Assembly: GCF_017873245.1 (NCBI RefSeq)
Contig: NZ_JAGGJY010000002.1
Span: 186,001 to 250,000 of the forward strand
From: Clostridium tertium
Lineage (GTDB): Bacteria > Bacillota > Clostridia > Clostridiales > Clostridiaceae
Reading direction: 5' to 3'
DNA: 64,000 bases
Numbering within the stretch: position 1 is the stretch's first letter; every line of letters starts with the position of its first letter. The notes beneath the pieces are model-generated. The model did not search any database. It worked only from the letters and a program-made list of their open reading frames with translations, and had not been told where the DNA came from. The position numbers and the translations under genes are program-made. Shown here piece by piece: positions 45,256-55,209 of this stretch.

Positions 45256-46743
45256 TTAGTATAAATTTATTTTTTCTGCTCTATAACATTTATAGCCTAT
45301 TGGCTTAGTTATATCTGTATCTTTAATTTTTATTTCAAAAACTACTTTATCATTTGCTATTTCTATTATAGTTATTTGATTTTTCATTCTATTACTCTTC
45401 ATATCATCAATTGGATTACCAAATATATCTTTAGTTATACCACCAAAGCATATTAATCTATTATTATTTTCAAGAACTCTCACTGCCCCTAAATATGCAC
45501 AGTAAAGTTCATTACCTCTTTCCTTACCATATTGCCATACTTGCTTAACTGTCATTTTTTCTTCATCTATTTCATATTCAACTGCACGACTATAATTATT
45601 GTGTGCTAAAACAGCATCCTCTAATTTATAGCTTCTAAAGTTTCCATTATCGAATATAACAAGATTTCTATTATAAGTTAATGAAGGAGTATGTTGAGCA
45701 TAGCTAAACTCGAAATTATCACCTATTGGATTAAGTAAATACTTCTTAAGCTTATTATCCCATCCATAATGAGGAGCTAATATCCACTTTATTTCAGATG
45801 TATCCTTGTTAAACTTTACTACAGTACTTTGATTTCGAGATGATGCAATTATGCAATTACTTTTTTCATCATATACTAATGAATTTAAATGTAACCAATC
45901 CAATGGATGATTTACCGATATCTTATCAATTACTGTTTCTCTATTAAAATCTAGTATTTTTCTAAAATCCCATTCATTAATTACTTCTTTAGTTTTTCTA
46001 TCTATCTCGACTAATAAATCTTGTTTAGTATTTTCTCTTTGAGTAATAGCTAAAAAGTTTCCATTTGTTAATTCTATAACATCATGATGTAAACCAAACC
46101 TTATAGGAAAGAAATTTTTTATTCTTCCAAGCATATCAATTTCTATAAATCCAGCTGAAGTATAAGCACCACAAATACCGCTTGATATTGGTGCATCTAC
46201 TATTAAGTTTCCATTTTTAAGTTTCATAAACACATGACAGGATACCCCTGTGTATAGCCATCTTAATCTTGCTTTATTATCTATGATAGAATATAAGTGC
46301 TCTATAGTTTTTACAGCTTCTGATCTTCCTAAAGACATTGCTATCATTCCATCATACATATCAATTTCATCACATTTAATTAACTCTATACTAGGATATT
46401 CTATAGATAATTTTGAGATTTTTATATAATGAATAACTTCCTTTTTATTATTATCTTTATAATTGCATATAACTCTTATACAATTTTCCCTATCCTCCAT
46501 TAAACCTAATATAGGTATTTCATGATCCTTTTTTAATTCTTTAAACTCTTTTTCAATATCATCCTCAATAAACACAGTTACTGAACACTCTTCTTTAGTT
46601 TTAAATTTCATTAAAGCTGATAATGGACAAGTTTCAAATGGATTCAATACTATAAAAGGATTTTCTTCTGTATAGTTACCTTCTAAATACTTACTCTCTA
46701 TATTGTGCTCTATATCCTTTTGTTTTTTTAATAACTCTTCCAT
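45256..46743 (-). CDS. Arylsulfotransferase (ASST family), apparently cytoplasmic
   Basis: The 495-aa product fits the ASST (arylsulfate sulfotransferase) family: a beta-rich N-terminal domain and a six-bladed propeller. Conserved active-site residues are in place: a His pair H219/H220 (GLHHDVIEL), H285 (DWLHLNS), R303 (SSRNQST) and H351 (AQHTPSL), the last being a candidate for the sulfated histidine. Such enzymes move sulfate from one phenol ester to another without PAPS. E. coli AssT is periplasmic, whereas this protein has no signal peptide. Intestinal Eubacterium ASST acts on phenol sulfates. It is the first gene of the transporter operon, with GTAGGTGA before its ATG. Confidence 0.83.
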   Translation of the reverse strand: MEELLKKQKDIEHNIESKYLEGNYTEENPFIVLNPFETCPLSALMKFKTKEECSVTVFIEDDIEKEFKELKKDHEIPILGLMEDRENCIRVICNYKDNNKKEVIHYIKISKLSIEYPSIELIKCDEIDMYDGMIAMSLGRSEAVKTIEHLYSIIDNKARLRWLYTGVSCHVFMKLKNGNLIVDAPISSGICGAYTSAGFIEIDMLGRIKNFFPIRFGLHHDVIELTNGNFLAITQRENTKQDLLVEIDRKTKEVINEWDFRKILDFNRETVIDKISVNHPLDWLHLNSLVYDEKSNCIIASSRNQSTVVKFNKDTSEIKWILAPHYGWDNKLKKYLLNPIGDNFEFSYAQHTPSLTYNRNLVIFDNGNFRSYKLEDAVLAHNNYSRAVEYEIDEEKMTVKQVWQYGKERGNELYCAYLGAVRVLENNNRLICFGGITKDIFGNPIDDMKSNRMKNQITIIEIANDKVVFEIKIKDTDITKPIGYKCYRAEKINLY

Positions 46744-46930
46744 ATGTTCACCTACTATACTCTAATTATTAGCGCCTAATATTATAACATGATTATATTT
46801 TCTAAAAAATAACTAAATATTATACACTTTTATTACAATTACTTTTCTAGTATTTTAATTTACTCATTCTCGGTTTTTACTAAAATATATTTCATAAACA
46901 GTCCATAAAGTTTCAGATATAATCTACATA

Positions 46931-46963
46931 AAGGGGTTAAGACCAAAGTTGTCTTAACCCCTT
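46931..46963 (-). terminator. Terminator of the second propeller kinase gene
   Basis: AAGGGGTTAAGAC pairs perfectly with GTCTTAACCCCTT around a 7-base loop, 47 bases after the stop codon. Confidence 0.75.
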
Positions 46964-47009
46964 TAAAGATACCTATTTTATAATGAAGTTTTACTTTAAC
47001 TAATATTCT

Positions 47010-50000
47010 CTAACTTATTGGTAATATTATTGTAAAAGTGCTTCCTTTATTTAATTCACTTTCTAAAACTACTTGTCCATCATGTAACTCCACAATATAT
47101 TTCACTAATGTTAATCCTATTCCGCTACTGCTTACCTGAGTGGAATTAAAACCTTTTCCTTGTTCAAACCTCTTAAATATAAACTCTTGGTCATCTTTAG
47201 ATATTCCAAGTCCTGTATCTACTATAGAGATACTTACATTATTATCATTTTCTTTAATTAAAACCTTGATTTTCCCGCCACTTTCTGTAAACTTAACTGC
47301 ATTTCCAATAAGATTTATAACACATCGCTCTATTTCTTTAGGATCACAACATATCGGCATTTCTTCGATTTCAGGATCAATAATTAAATCAATTCCCTTA
47401 TTATTAATATAATTACTCATATTTAATGCAGTTTCTTCAACTAAATATACTATATCAATATTTTCTTGCTTATTTATCTTATAAGCACCTGATTCTATTT
47501 TTGAACTATCTATAATATCATTTATTATATTTAATAAATTATTAGAGTTTTTCTTTATTACATCTATATATTTTAAAGCCTTTTCTTTATTCATGCTACC
47601 GCTTGCTTCTAAAGAATTTATTAATTGAACTATTGATAAAATTATATTTATAGGTGTCCTTAACTCATGAGATAAATTGATAAAATAATCATTCTTAAAC
47701 TTTTCATTTCTAATATTTCTCTCATAAAGCTTTTTATTTTCCTCCATCTGAGAATTTATTTCCTTTGTTTGTTTGTCTACTAAAGATTTTAGAATTTTTA
47801 CACGCTGAATAAAAAATAGAATTAGTATTACAGCAATAGATATATACGTGCAATATGCTAAATTAGATTTCCAGAATGGTTCTTTTATAACAAATCTTAT
47901 AGACGATTCTTCAGTTAAACTTCCATCACTATTAGATGCTTTAACTCTAAATGTATAATTACCTGGTTTTAACATTGTATAATTGGCATAACCGTCCCTA
48001 TTACCACTAATCCATTCACTATTTACTCCATCCATTTTATAAAAATAGGTTATCCCCTCCATCCTTGTATAGTCCGGAATGAAGTACTCAATAGATATAT
48101 TATTTTCATTATACTTAAGCTCTACATTTTCTCCTTTTATTGTATATAAATCACTATTTATGAATACTTTATCTAAAATTACTTTATCCTCTTTAGAAAT
48201 TACCTTTTCTATAGCATTTGGATTGAATGAAACTACACCTTTAGTTGTTCCAAATAATAAATGTCCTTCTTTTGTCTTATATGAAGCTCTTTTATTAAAT
48301 TGATCCCCATATATTCCATCTACTTCTGTGAAATTTATAAATCTATTTTCACTTAAAATAAACTTGCTTAACCCCCTGCTTGTCCCTAACCATATATCTT
48401 CATTATTATCTATTATTATACTATTTATATAATCGCTTCCTAAGCCATCTTTCTCATAATATTTAATGAAAGCTTCTTCTTTAATATTAAATTTATTTAA
48501 CCCCGACTCGGTTCCTATCCAAAGATTTCCTTTTCCATCACCCTGAATACAATTTATAGATTCATAACTTAATGAATTATTTTCTGATGATGATAAATAA
48601 TTTTTAATAACACCTTTAGTTTTATGGAACTTTATTAAACCTCCACCACTTCCTCCTGCTAGCCAAAGAATATTTTCATCGTTATCATCTTGATAAATAT
48701 CAAAAACTTTATAATTTTCAATTCCATTTTCAATAAAATTCTCTTTATAATTTTCATATTCATAAGTGTTATTTGAACTTCTATAAAGTCCCCCCTCGGT
48801 TGCAATCCATGCATCTTGACCATCATTTATCATTTTTAAACCTTGATTAAAAGGATTACGTGTTTCCTTTTCTACACGATATTTAATTATCTTCCCTGTT
48901 TCTTTATCAATTTTATTCATTCCTTTATCTGTAGATATTATTATTACTCCTGGTTTTCCTTGAGTAATATATTTTATTGAATTACTACTTAATGAATTTT
49001 CATCATTTTCATTATAGCTAAATCTTATCATCTTATTTTCATCTATATTAAAATAAATTACCCCATTTTGTTCCGTGCCTATCCATAAATCATCTTCGCT
49101 ATCTTGTAAAAATGATGTTATACTACTTACATGTATTTCATTTTTTCTTAATATATTGTTTATTTTATTACTAAATTGTTGTCTAAGATTTAATATACTA
49201 ATACCATTATTTGTTCCAATCCATAAAGTTCCATTTCTATCTTCATATAAACATCTTATTGAATTACTTAATAAATGATTAGATGTGCTAATCTATGACT
49301 GATATAATTTAGTTGTATTATTACTTGGTATATATTTTATTAGACCACTTGAACTAGCAAACCATACGTTTCCTTTGCTGTCGCATAATACTTTAGTTAT
49401 ATCTTTATTTAAATTTTCTCCAACATCTATGTTGTAATTACCTAATTCATAATTTTTAGATGAGATTTTTATTATTCCATTTTTACTTGCAGTCCAAATA
49501 TTTCCTTCATTATCTTTATCCATTTCATATATATATATATCATTATTATTCTCATTTTCCTTATTATATATATTATAATTGTCTAAATCTATAATATATA
49601 ATCTATCTATAGTAGATATCCATAAGTATCCATCTTCATCTTCATCTATATCTGTTATATAATTATTTGTTATACTTCTATTAGTTCCATCTGAATAATA
49701 TTTTATAAATTTATTATTTTCCTCATCATATCTATTAAGTCCATTTGTTGTTCCTATCCACATAGTATCATTACTGTCTCTATATATTGAAGTTATTGAA
49801 TCATCAGATAACATAGCATTAGGATCTTCATTTTCTTCTATCCTTGTCACTTTATAGTCAGTTCTATTTATAATATTTAACCCTGCATCAGTTCCTACCC
49901 AGATATTCCCATAACCATCTTCATTTATACTAGTAATACAAGTTGAGGTAAGACTACTTCCATCATTACTTTCATAGTTATATTCTGTTACTATATTTCC

Positions 50001-50246
50001 GTTATATTGATTTAATCCATCCTCAGTTCCTATCCAAATATATCCCAATGAATCTTGATAGATATCAGTTATAATATTATTTGATAATCCATCCTTCGTC
50101 GTTAAATTATAAAAATTCACTTTATCTATTTGAGCAATTGAACTTTTATAAAATTCTATCATATCAGCATAAGCTATATCTACATTGATACATAAAAACA
50201 TTAATTCTAATATAAGTAAGATGATATTTCTTTTAATTTTATCCAT
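47010..50246 (-). pseudogene. Second propeller sensor kinase, split by one amber codon
   Basis: The reading frame from the ATG at 50246 (TTGGAGC 5 bases upstream, then a signal segment of about 25 residues) to the TAA at 47010 is open over about 1078 codons except for a TAG at 49293-49295. Both halves and the codons between them are in the same frame. The layout equals the gene at 31882-35175: Reg_prop propeller repeats (GYIWIGTEDGLNQYNG, NLWIGTESGLNKFN), Y_Y_Y, a membrane segment, HisKA (NLSHELRTPIN) and HATPase_c (SIVDTGLGIS, SSGIGLTLV). The amber falls between propeller repeats. The downstream 673 codons could only be made by read-through or internal initiation. Confidence 0.85.
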
Positions 50247-50504
50247 TTTCGCTCCAACTTTAACAAAATTTAAATAATTATTATACTTATTTTTAGCATT
50301 TTTTTCCTCATTAGTCAATTATTTTAACATAAATTTCATATAAATATCGTATTTTCATAAACAATTTAATAAAAATATTAATATTATAGTACATAATTTA
50401 TAATCAATAGCATTTAGATAAAGTTAATGTTTCAATATCTTATAAATACTCTAATGACATGAATAGTTTTTATTTAGCTTATAATACGAATATTATTTTA
50501 TTTA

Positions 50505-50659
50505 CTAACTCTCTTTATTACTTTTTTTATTTTTATTTCTTACTGGTACAAACTCTGATGTAGTATCATTTGAATCAATATAAACATAGTCTCCATTATT
50601 GTCTTTTTTTAGTCCTAAAAATGCATTTTCTTCTTACTATTTCTATATTTTGTACTCAT
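50505..50659 (-). pseudogene. Short frameshifted remnant, unidentified
   Basis: An ATG at 50659 begins MSTKYRNSKKKMHF and meets a stop. Another frame continues with FLGLKKDNNGDYVYIDSNDT and ends in VPVRNKNKKSNKES, closing at 50505. A single lesion near 50615-50620 would restore about 50 aa of one small charged protein. I do not recognise the family. Confidence 0.4.
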
Positions 50660-50694
50660 TACCTTAACCTCTTATATATTATTATTTATATTAT

Positions 50695-51270
50695 TTACTT
50701 ATTATTTTTTAACCACATAATAGCACAGTATGTATGCATAGCTGCTTCTGTAATTAATGTATCTTCATTAATTACTATATTTTTATTATGCATTGGTTCA
50801 CCATATAAAGTATTTTCTTGCTTTGTACCTGCACCTAACATAAGATAGACACTTGGAACTTCATATGAATAAGAATCTTTATATAAATATTCTAATGCTT
50901 TCCAAGCTTCTTTATATTTTTCTTCTACCAACCAATGGATAAGATATAAATCTAAATAATCAACACCTAATCTTTTTAAGATTGCTTCATAAGCTTCTAC
51001 ATTTGATTCATATCCTAAATCAGTTTTCAAAACTTTAGAAGTTATAAATAAATCTTCTCTTGAAATTCCTGTTTCTTTTATCCCTTGTTTTATTCCTTCT
51101 CACATAGCTTCTTCATTTCCATATATAGCTCCACCATCAATACTTCTATATCCATTCTTTATTGCTACTCTAATGCATTTATTAACTCTTCACTATCTTC
51201 TTACTCTGAAAACTCCCAGTCCTAATCTTGGCATTTAAATACCATTATTTAAAGTAATTGTACTATTCAT
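50695..51270 (-). pseudogene. Aldo/keto reductase remnant fused to the tail of an M20-type amidohydrolase
   Basis: From 51270 the codons read MNSTITLNNGI, a stop, MPRLGLGVFRV, several further stops, then YRSIDGGAIYGNEEA and KETGISREDLFITSKVLKTD, then RLGVDYLDLYLIHW. All are hallmarks of aldo/keto reductases, whose Asp/Tyr/Lys/His active site is partly lost. From about 50880 the frame continues without a break into SVYLMLGAGTKQENTLYGEP and ITEAAMHTYCAIMWL, the C-terminal signature of M20-family amidohydrolases. The last 111 codons form one ORF (50695-51030). Several in-frame stops and the joined tail show a deletion that fused two decaying genes. Confidence 0.72.
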
Positions 51271-51338
51271 ATTATCTATCATATTATTTTCTTCTTGAAT
51301 CTTTTTTATTAATGTATTTATCTTAAGCAATGGCGTAT

Positions 51339-51425
51339 TTTTCATTATTCTTTCTCTATCACTTTTGCTAAAATCTCTATTAAACTATTCTTTCTAGGCC
51401 TCCCATTAAAAGCAACTACCTTAAT
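51339..51425 (-). pseudogene. N-terminal remnant of an NADPH-dependent FMN reductase
   Basis: On the minus strand the codons from about 51425 read IKVVAFNGRPRKNS, the flavodoxin-like FMN phosphate loop of NADPH-dependent FMN reductases (usual form VVAFNGSPRKN-S/G). They continue ILAKVIEKE and stop. The original start codon is replaced by ATT, and the remaining 150 or so codons are absent. It is part of the decayed stretch between 50.5 and 51.9 kb. Confidence 0.45.
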
Positions 51426-51641
51426 ATTACATCTCCCTATTTTTTTGTTTTTTGCTCAACCATGTACTAATTATATAAACACCTATATTATTTAACAAGT
51501 ACGCACTTTTAAGTTAGATACCTTACCTAAGGGTAAGATTTATTATAATATCTTAGTTACATAGGAAAATAAATTATTACTATAATCAATATTCTTTTAT
51601 TTATATTAATAATTTTAGTATAATGTTTTATTTAAAAATAT

Positions 51642-51848
51642 TTGAAAGTAAGTAATTTAATGATTTCTTTCAATAATAAAAAATATGTTTATTTATTAGA
51701 TCTTGAGATGGTTTTTATACGTGGTAAATGGAAGGCTCTTATACTATGTAATTTATATAATAAACTTAAAAGATTTTTAGAACTTCAAAGAATGGTTGAA
51801 GGCATAAGCAAAAAAATTTTAAATCAAAATTTAAAAACGCCTATGTAA
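51642..51848 (+). pseudogene. HxlR-family regulator, truncated
   Basis: The 68-codon frame contains the HxlR winged-helix core: RGKWKALILCNLYNKLKRFL followed by ELQRMVEGISKKIL. It ends shortly after recognition helix sequence. HxlR proteins are usually 100-120 aa, and the C-terminal wing and dimer helix are missing: the stop lies inside the hairpin at 51833-51873. The N-terminus is also unusual (the CP motif before the helix is lost). HxlR regulators often sit next to reductase genes, which fits the aldo/keto-reductase and FMN-reductase remnants beside it. Confidence 0.6.
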
Positions 51849-51873
51849 TCATATTGTACATAGACGTTTTTCT
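51833..51873. terminator. Bidirectional terminator
   Basis: AAAACG…CTATGTA pairs with TACATAG…CGTTTT around a 9-base loop, with A/T runs on both sides. It ends the HxlR remnant (plus) and the TelA operon (minus). Confidence 0.78.
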
Positions 51874-51918
51874 TTTATTAAATTCTTATAAAATTCTATT
51901 TTTTATTAAAATTAAATA

Positions 51919-53064
51919 TTAATATTTAAAATCTAAAAGCTTATTTTTTAATTGGTCTTCAATATTTCTTAATTCTAATTCAGCTTCTCTACGCTTTTGA
52001 CGTCCCTCTGTTTGTATATTAAGTATTTCGTCAAGAGTTGAAATTAATGACTCATTAGTAGTTCTAAGTGTATCAATATCAACAATTCCTCTTTCAGCTT
52101 CTTTAGCAGTTTCTATAGTTGAAGTTTTTAATATTTCAGCGTTTTTACGTAAAAGTTCATTTGTCATATCTGTTACTTCTCTTTGAACTTTTGCTGCATT
52201 AGTAGAATGAGCAACTCCAAGAGCTAAAACTATTTGACTTTTCCAAAGAGGAATAGTATTTACAATTGTTGATTGTATTTTTTCAGACATTAACGAATCA
52301 TTATTTTGAATCAAACGAATTTGAGGTGCCATTTGCAGAGAAATCATTTTAGTTAATTCTAAATCATGAATTTTCTTTTCAAAGCGATTGCAAAGTGCAA
52401 TAAAATCATTTACTTCTTGAGCATCCTGAGGAAGTCCACTTCTTTTTGCTTTTTCTTGTAATATAGGAAGCTCATCTTTTTCTAATATTTGAAGCTTCTT
52501 TTTTCCAGCTAAGATATACATAGAAAGTTCTTTGAAATACACTTTATTTATTTCATACATCTTATCTAGCATAGCAATGTCTTTTAAAAGCTGTATTTGA
52601 TGTTTTTCGAGGATATTACACATTTTATTAATGTTATCCTCTACCTTATCATATTTTACTTTCATTTGATTAATCTTATCTTTTCCTTTTTTTAAAAAAC
52701 CAAAAATCCCTTTTTTCTCTTCTGACTCTTCGAAGCTCTTTAACTCAAGAACTACATTAGAAAGCATATCCCCAACTTCTCCTAAATCTTTAGTTTTTAC
52801 ATTGTTTAATGCTGTTTCTGAAAAATCAGATATTTTCTTTTGAGCACCTACTCCATATTGCAAAATAGAATTTGAATTTTTTATTTCTATCTTCTCTACA
52901 AATTGATCTACCATCCTTTTTTCTTCTTCTGTTAATTGGATTTCATCAACTTTTTCTTCTTCTGGTTTTTCTTCCTGTACTTTTACATCAAGAACTTCCT
53001 CTTGAAATGGTTCAAAGCTTAATTCTGGTTTTATATTAATAGGTTCTTTAAATTCATCACTCAT
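51919..53064 (-). CDS. TelA-family protein (toxic anion resistance)
   Basis: The 381-aa cytoplasmic protein is almost wholly helical with long coiled coils and matches the TelA/YceH family. It has an acidic N-terminus (about residues 1-45), a central VDQFVEKIEIKNSNSILQYG with GVGAQKKISDFSE, and the C-terminal SLISTLDEILNIQTEGRQKR. TelA was linked to tellurite and other toxic-anion tolerance; its biochemical role is unknown. The preceding gene encodes an XpaC-type membrane protein. The XpaC-TelA pair is conserved in Firmicutes and may act on the cell envelope. GGGAGG lies 8 bases before the ATG. Confidence 0.88.
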   Translation of the reverse strand: MSDEFKEPINIKPELSFEPFQEEVLDVKVQEEKPEEEKVDEIQLTEEEKRMVDQFVEKIEIKNSNSILQYGVGAQKKISDFSETALNNVKTKDLGEVGDMLSNVVLELKSFEESEEKKGIFGFLKKGKDKINQMKVKYDKVEDNINKMCNILEKHQIQLLKDIAMLDKMYEINKVYFKELSMYILAGKKKLQILEKDELPILQEKAKRSGLPQDAQEVNDFIALCNRFEKKIHDLELTKMISLQMAPQIRLIQNNDSLMSEKIQSTIVNTIPLWKSQIVLALGVAHSTNAAKVQREVTDMTNELLRKNAEILKTSTIETAKEAERGIVDIDTLRTTNESLISTLDEILNIQTEGRQKRREAELELRNIEDQLKNKLLDFKY

Positions 53065-53091
53065 TTAAATTTCCTCCCTTTTACTTTAAAC

Positions 53092-54264
53092 TTATTTTTT
53101 AAAATCTTCTTCTGTTAATCCTTCTTGTTTAAATAAAGTTTTAAGAACAGAAATATCTGTGGAAATATCTAAAACAATATCTTCAAATAAATCATCTAAC
53201 AAATTTTCAAAAGCATTATTTATAATATCAATACTTTTTTCAATTTCAATTTTAGCATTTTTTATATTTTCTCCTTGAACTAATTGATTGCTTAAATCTT
53301 TGTATGAATTAATAAGTTTTATTGTAATAGGAAGATAGTGATTTATAAATTTATTAACTTCTTGAAGCTTCTTAGGATTTTTCTCAATATAATCAAGTAT
53401 TTGATTTGCAATATTTTGTAATTTATCTAACTTTATAGCTATTTCTTCTTTATAAAGTTCATTCCTTACTTTCTTTATTTGTTCAATATAATTTCTTCCC
53501 ATTTCAATTATAGATTTTATTTCTTCTCTTTCTGAATCACTTAAACCTTCATTTGCTTCTTCTTTTTTATTTAATTTTTCTTTATTACTTTCTTTAGCAA
53601 TTTGTTGCTTTTTTAAATTTAGGTAGTCACTATAAACATCATCATTTAATATAAAATAAGTTTTTTCTTCATCAACATGTCCTTCTATAAACATACCTAA
53701 ATCAATCATTTTATTTAAATCTTTAAGAACAAACTCTTCTTTTTCTTTAGCAAATCTCGCTAAATCTTTAATTAAACAATAACTATTATCTTCAATAAAT
53801 CTTACATACTTTTTAAAACGCTTTAATCTGTTTCTTAAATTTATTCCTCTAAAAAATAAACCTAAGCTTAATACTAAAAATCCAAGCAAAACACCAAAAG
53901 TAGCAAAAGTACCTGGTATAATTCCGTTAAAAAATAACATGAATATTAGAAATATAAATACCAAAACTCCAAAAACTACGCTTCCAATCAAGCCAAATAT
54001 TGAATAAAGTATTCCCGATACACTTCCCGCTGGCCTTTTGCTAATATATTCCGATATGTCATTTTTAGACTTTTTATTTAAAAATTCATATTTATTTTCT
54101 ACTTTTACATTATATTCCTTTAGCTTTGATTTAAATTCATTTAAAGTATCCTCTGTTTTATTACTAATATCCTTTTTCAAATTAACAAAATCTATAGCAT
54201 CAAGTGCACTTTTTACTGTCGATACAATTTGATCTTCTAAATCAGAAAAATCTTTTCTACCCAT
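53092..54264 (-). CDS. xpaC: XpaC-type protein (5-bromo-4-chloroindolyl phosphate hydrolysis family)
   Basis: The 390-aa product has a helical N-terminal part, a glycine-rich junction (SGILYSIFGLIGSVVFG) and two membrane segments at about residues 85-140. A long helical cytoplasmic part follows (to residue 390). This is the XpaC family, named from a Bacillus phosphatase-associated gene, with no proven enzyme activity. It is first in a two-gene operon with TelA, 27 bases apart. TGGAGG precedes the start by 7 bases. The pair often appears as a unit, so the protein probably anchors or recruits TelA at the membrane; this is inference. Confidence 0.84.
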   Translation of the reverse strand: MGRKDFSDLEDQIVSTVKSALDAIDFVNLKKDISNKTEDTLNEFKSKLKEYNVKVENKYEFLNKKSKNDISEYISKRPAGSVSGILYSIFGLIGSVVFGVLVFIFLIFMLFFNGIIPGTFATFGVLLGFLVLSLGLFFRGINLRNRLKRFKKYVRFIEDNSYCLIKDLARFAKEKEEFVLKDLNKMIDLGMFIEGHVDEEKTYFILNDDVYSDYLNLKKQQIAKESNKEKLNKKEEANEGLSDSEREEIKSIIEMGRNYIEQIKKVRNELYKEEIAIKLDKLQNIANQILDYIEKNPKKLQEVNKFINHYLPITIKLINSYKDLSNQLVQGENIKNAKIEIEKSIDIINNAFENLLDDLFEDIVLDISTDISVLKTLFKQEGLTEEDFKK

Positions 54265-54807
54265 GGTTCTTCCTCCAGATCATTTTTCTTATATTCAATA
54301 TAAATTATATATTTAAATGTATATTATAATATATCTTTATTATAATATTTCAAATTAATTATATCTTATTATTAGGTCAATTACAATTTATAACAACTAT
54401 ACTCTACAATTTTTCTTAACAAATATACACTTACTATGCGAAGTAAAAGATATGATTATACTCTTAATAAGTAAATACCTCTATAAATAAAAAAACTATC
54501 ATCATATTTAGATAATAGTTCTCTTTCTTGATTGTAAACAGGGCTAATTAGCTTCTTAATTACAAAATATTTTAATTATATTTTTCTCAAATTAATAACT
54601 GTATTCTAAATGCTTTATAGTTAGATAATATACAATACAAATTTACAATAGAAATGACTTTCAAAATAATTTCCTCTTTTAAATACTTACTTTCTATATA
54701 TACTATTGTAAATTTTAATTAATCCTTAAACTATTTGAAAAACTTATTTATATTACTCCAAATAAAATTAAGCTAATAACATTCAAAACTAGTTACTAGC
54801 TTATTCT
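54265..54807. other. Gene-free spacer, 543 bases
   Basis: It should contain the promoter of the XpaC operon on the left and contains the terminator of the MazG-like gene on the right (54770-54802). A small hairpin (AACTAT…ATAGTT) lies near 54490-54520. No coding region was recognised. Confidence 0.5.
54770..54802 (-). terminator. Terminator of the MazG-like gene
   Basis: AAGCTAATAAC pairs with GTTACTAGCTT around an 11-base loop immediately after the stop, followed on the minus strand by AATTTTATTT. Confidence 0.7.
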
Positions 54808-55122
54808 TTAAAATTCTGTATATTTTTTACTTGTTCCCTTAGCTTTTTCCACTGGATACTTCTTTTCATTTTTATCCATTTTCTTATCCATTATTTCTTC
54901 TATATTAACTCCTAAATAATCTGCCATCTGTAAGCAGTAAATCATAACATCTGCTAGTTCTTCGCATACTTCTTCTTTATTATAATTATCATCCCAAAGG
55001 AAATGTTCTAATAATTCAGCAGACTCAATACTTATTGCCTTTGCTAAATTATCCGGCGTATGAAATTGTGACCATTCCCTATCATCTCTAAATTTTTTTA
55101 TTCTATTTTTTATTTCTTCCAT
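54808..55122 (-). CDS. MazG-like nucleotide pyrophosphohydrolase
   Basis: The 104-aa protein is a small, all-helical NTP pyrophosphohydrolase of the MazG-like group (as RS21-C6 or dCTPase-type enzymes). Metal-binding acidic residues lie in ISIESAELLEHFLWD and in the later CEELADVMIYCLQMAD, the EExxE…ExxD pattern of the superfamily. It should hydrolyse a (d)NTP to the monophosphate and pyrophosphate, cleaning the nucleotide pool. The start has a weak upstream site (GGGAGATGATATAA). The gene stands alone with its own terminator. Confidence 0.85.
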   Translation of the reverse strand: MEEIKNRIKKFRDDREWSQFHTPDNLAKAISIESAELLEHFLWDDNYNKEEVCEELADVMIYCLQMADYLGVNIEEIMDKKMDKNEKKYPVEKAKGTSKKYTEF

Positions 55123-55209
55123 TTATATCATCTCCCTACTTACCCTTTGTTTACTACTTTTTACCTATTCAAAATTAAGCTTTTTTTGATAACTTTTTAA
55201 TTATTTCTA

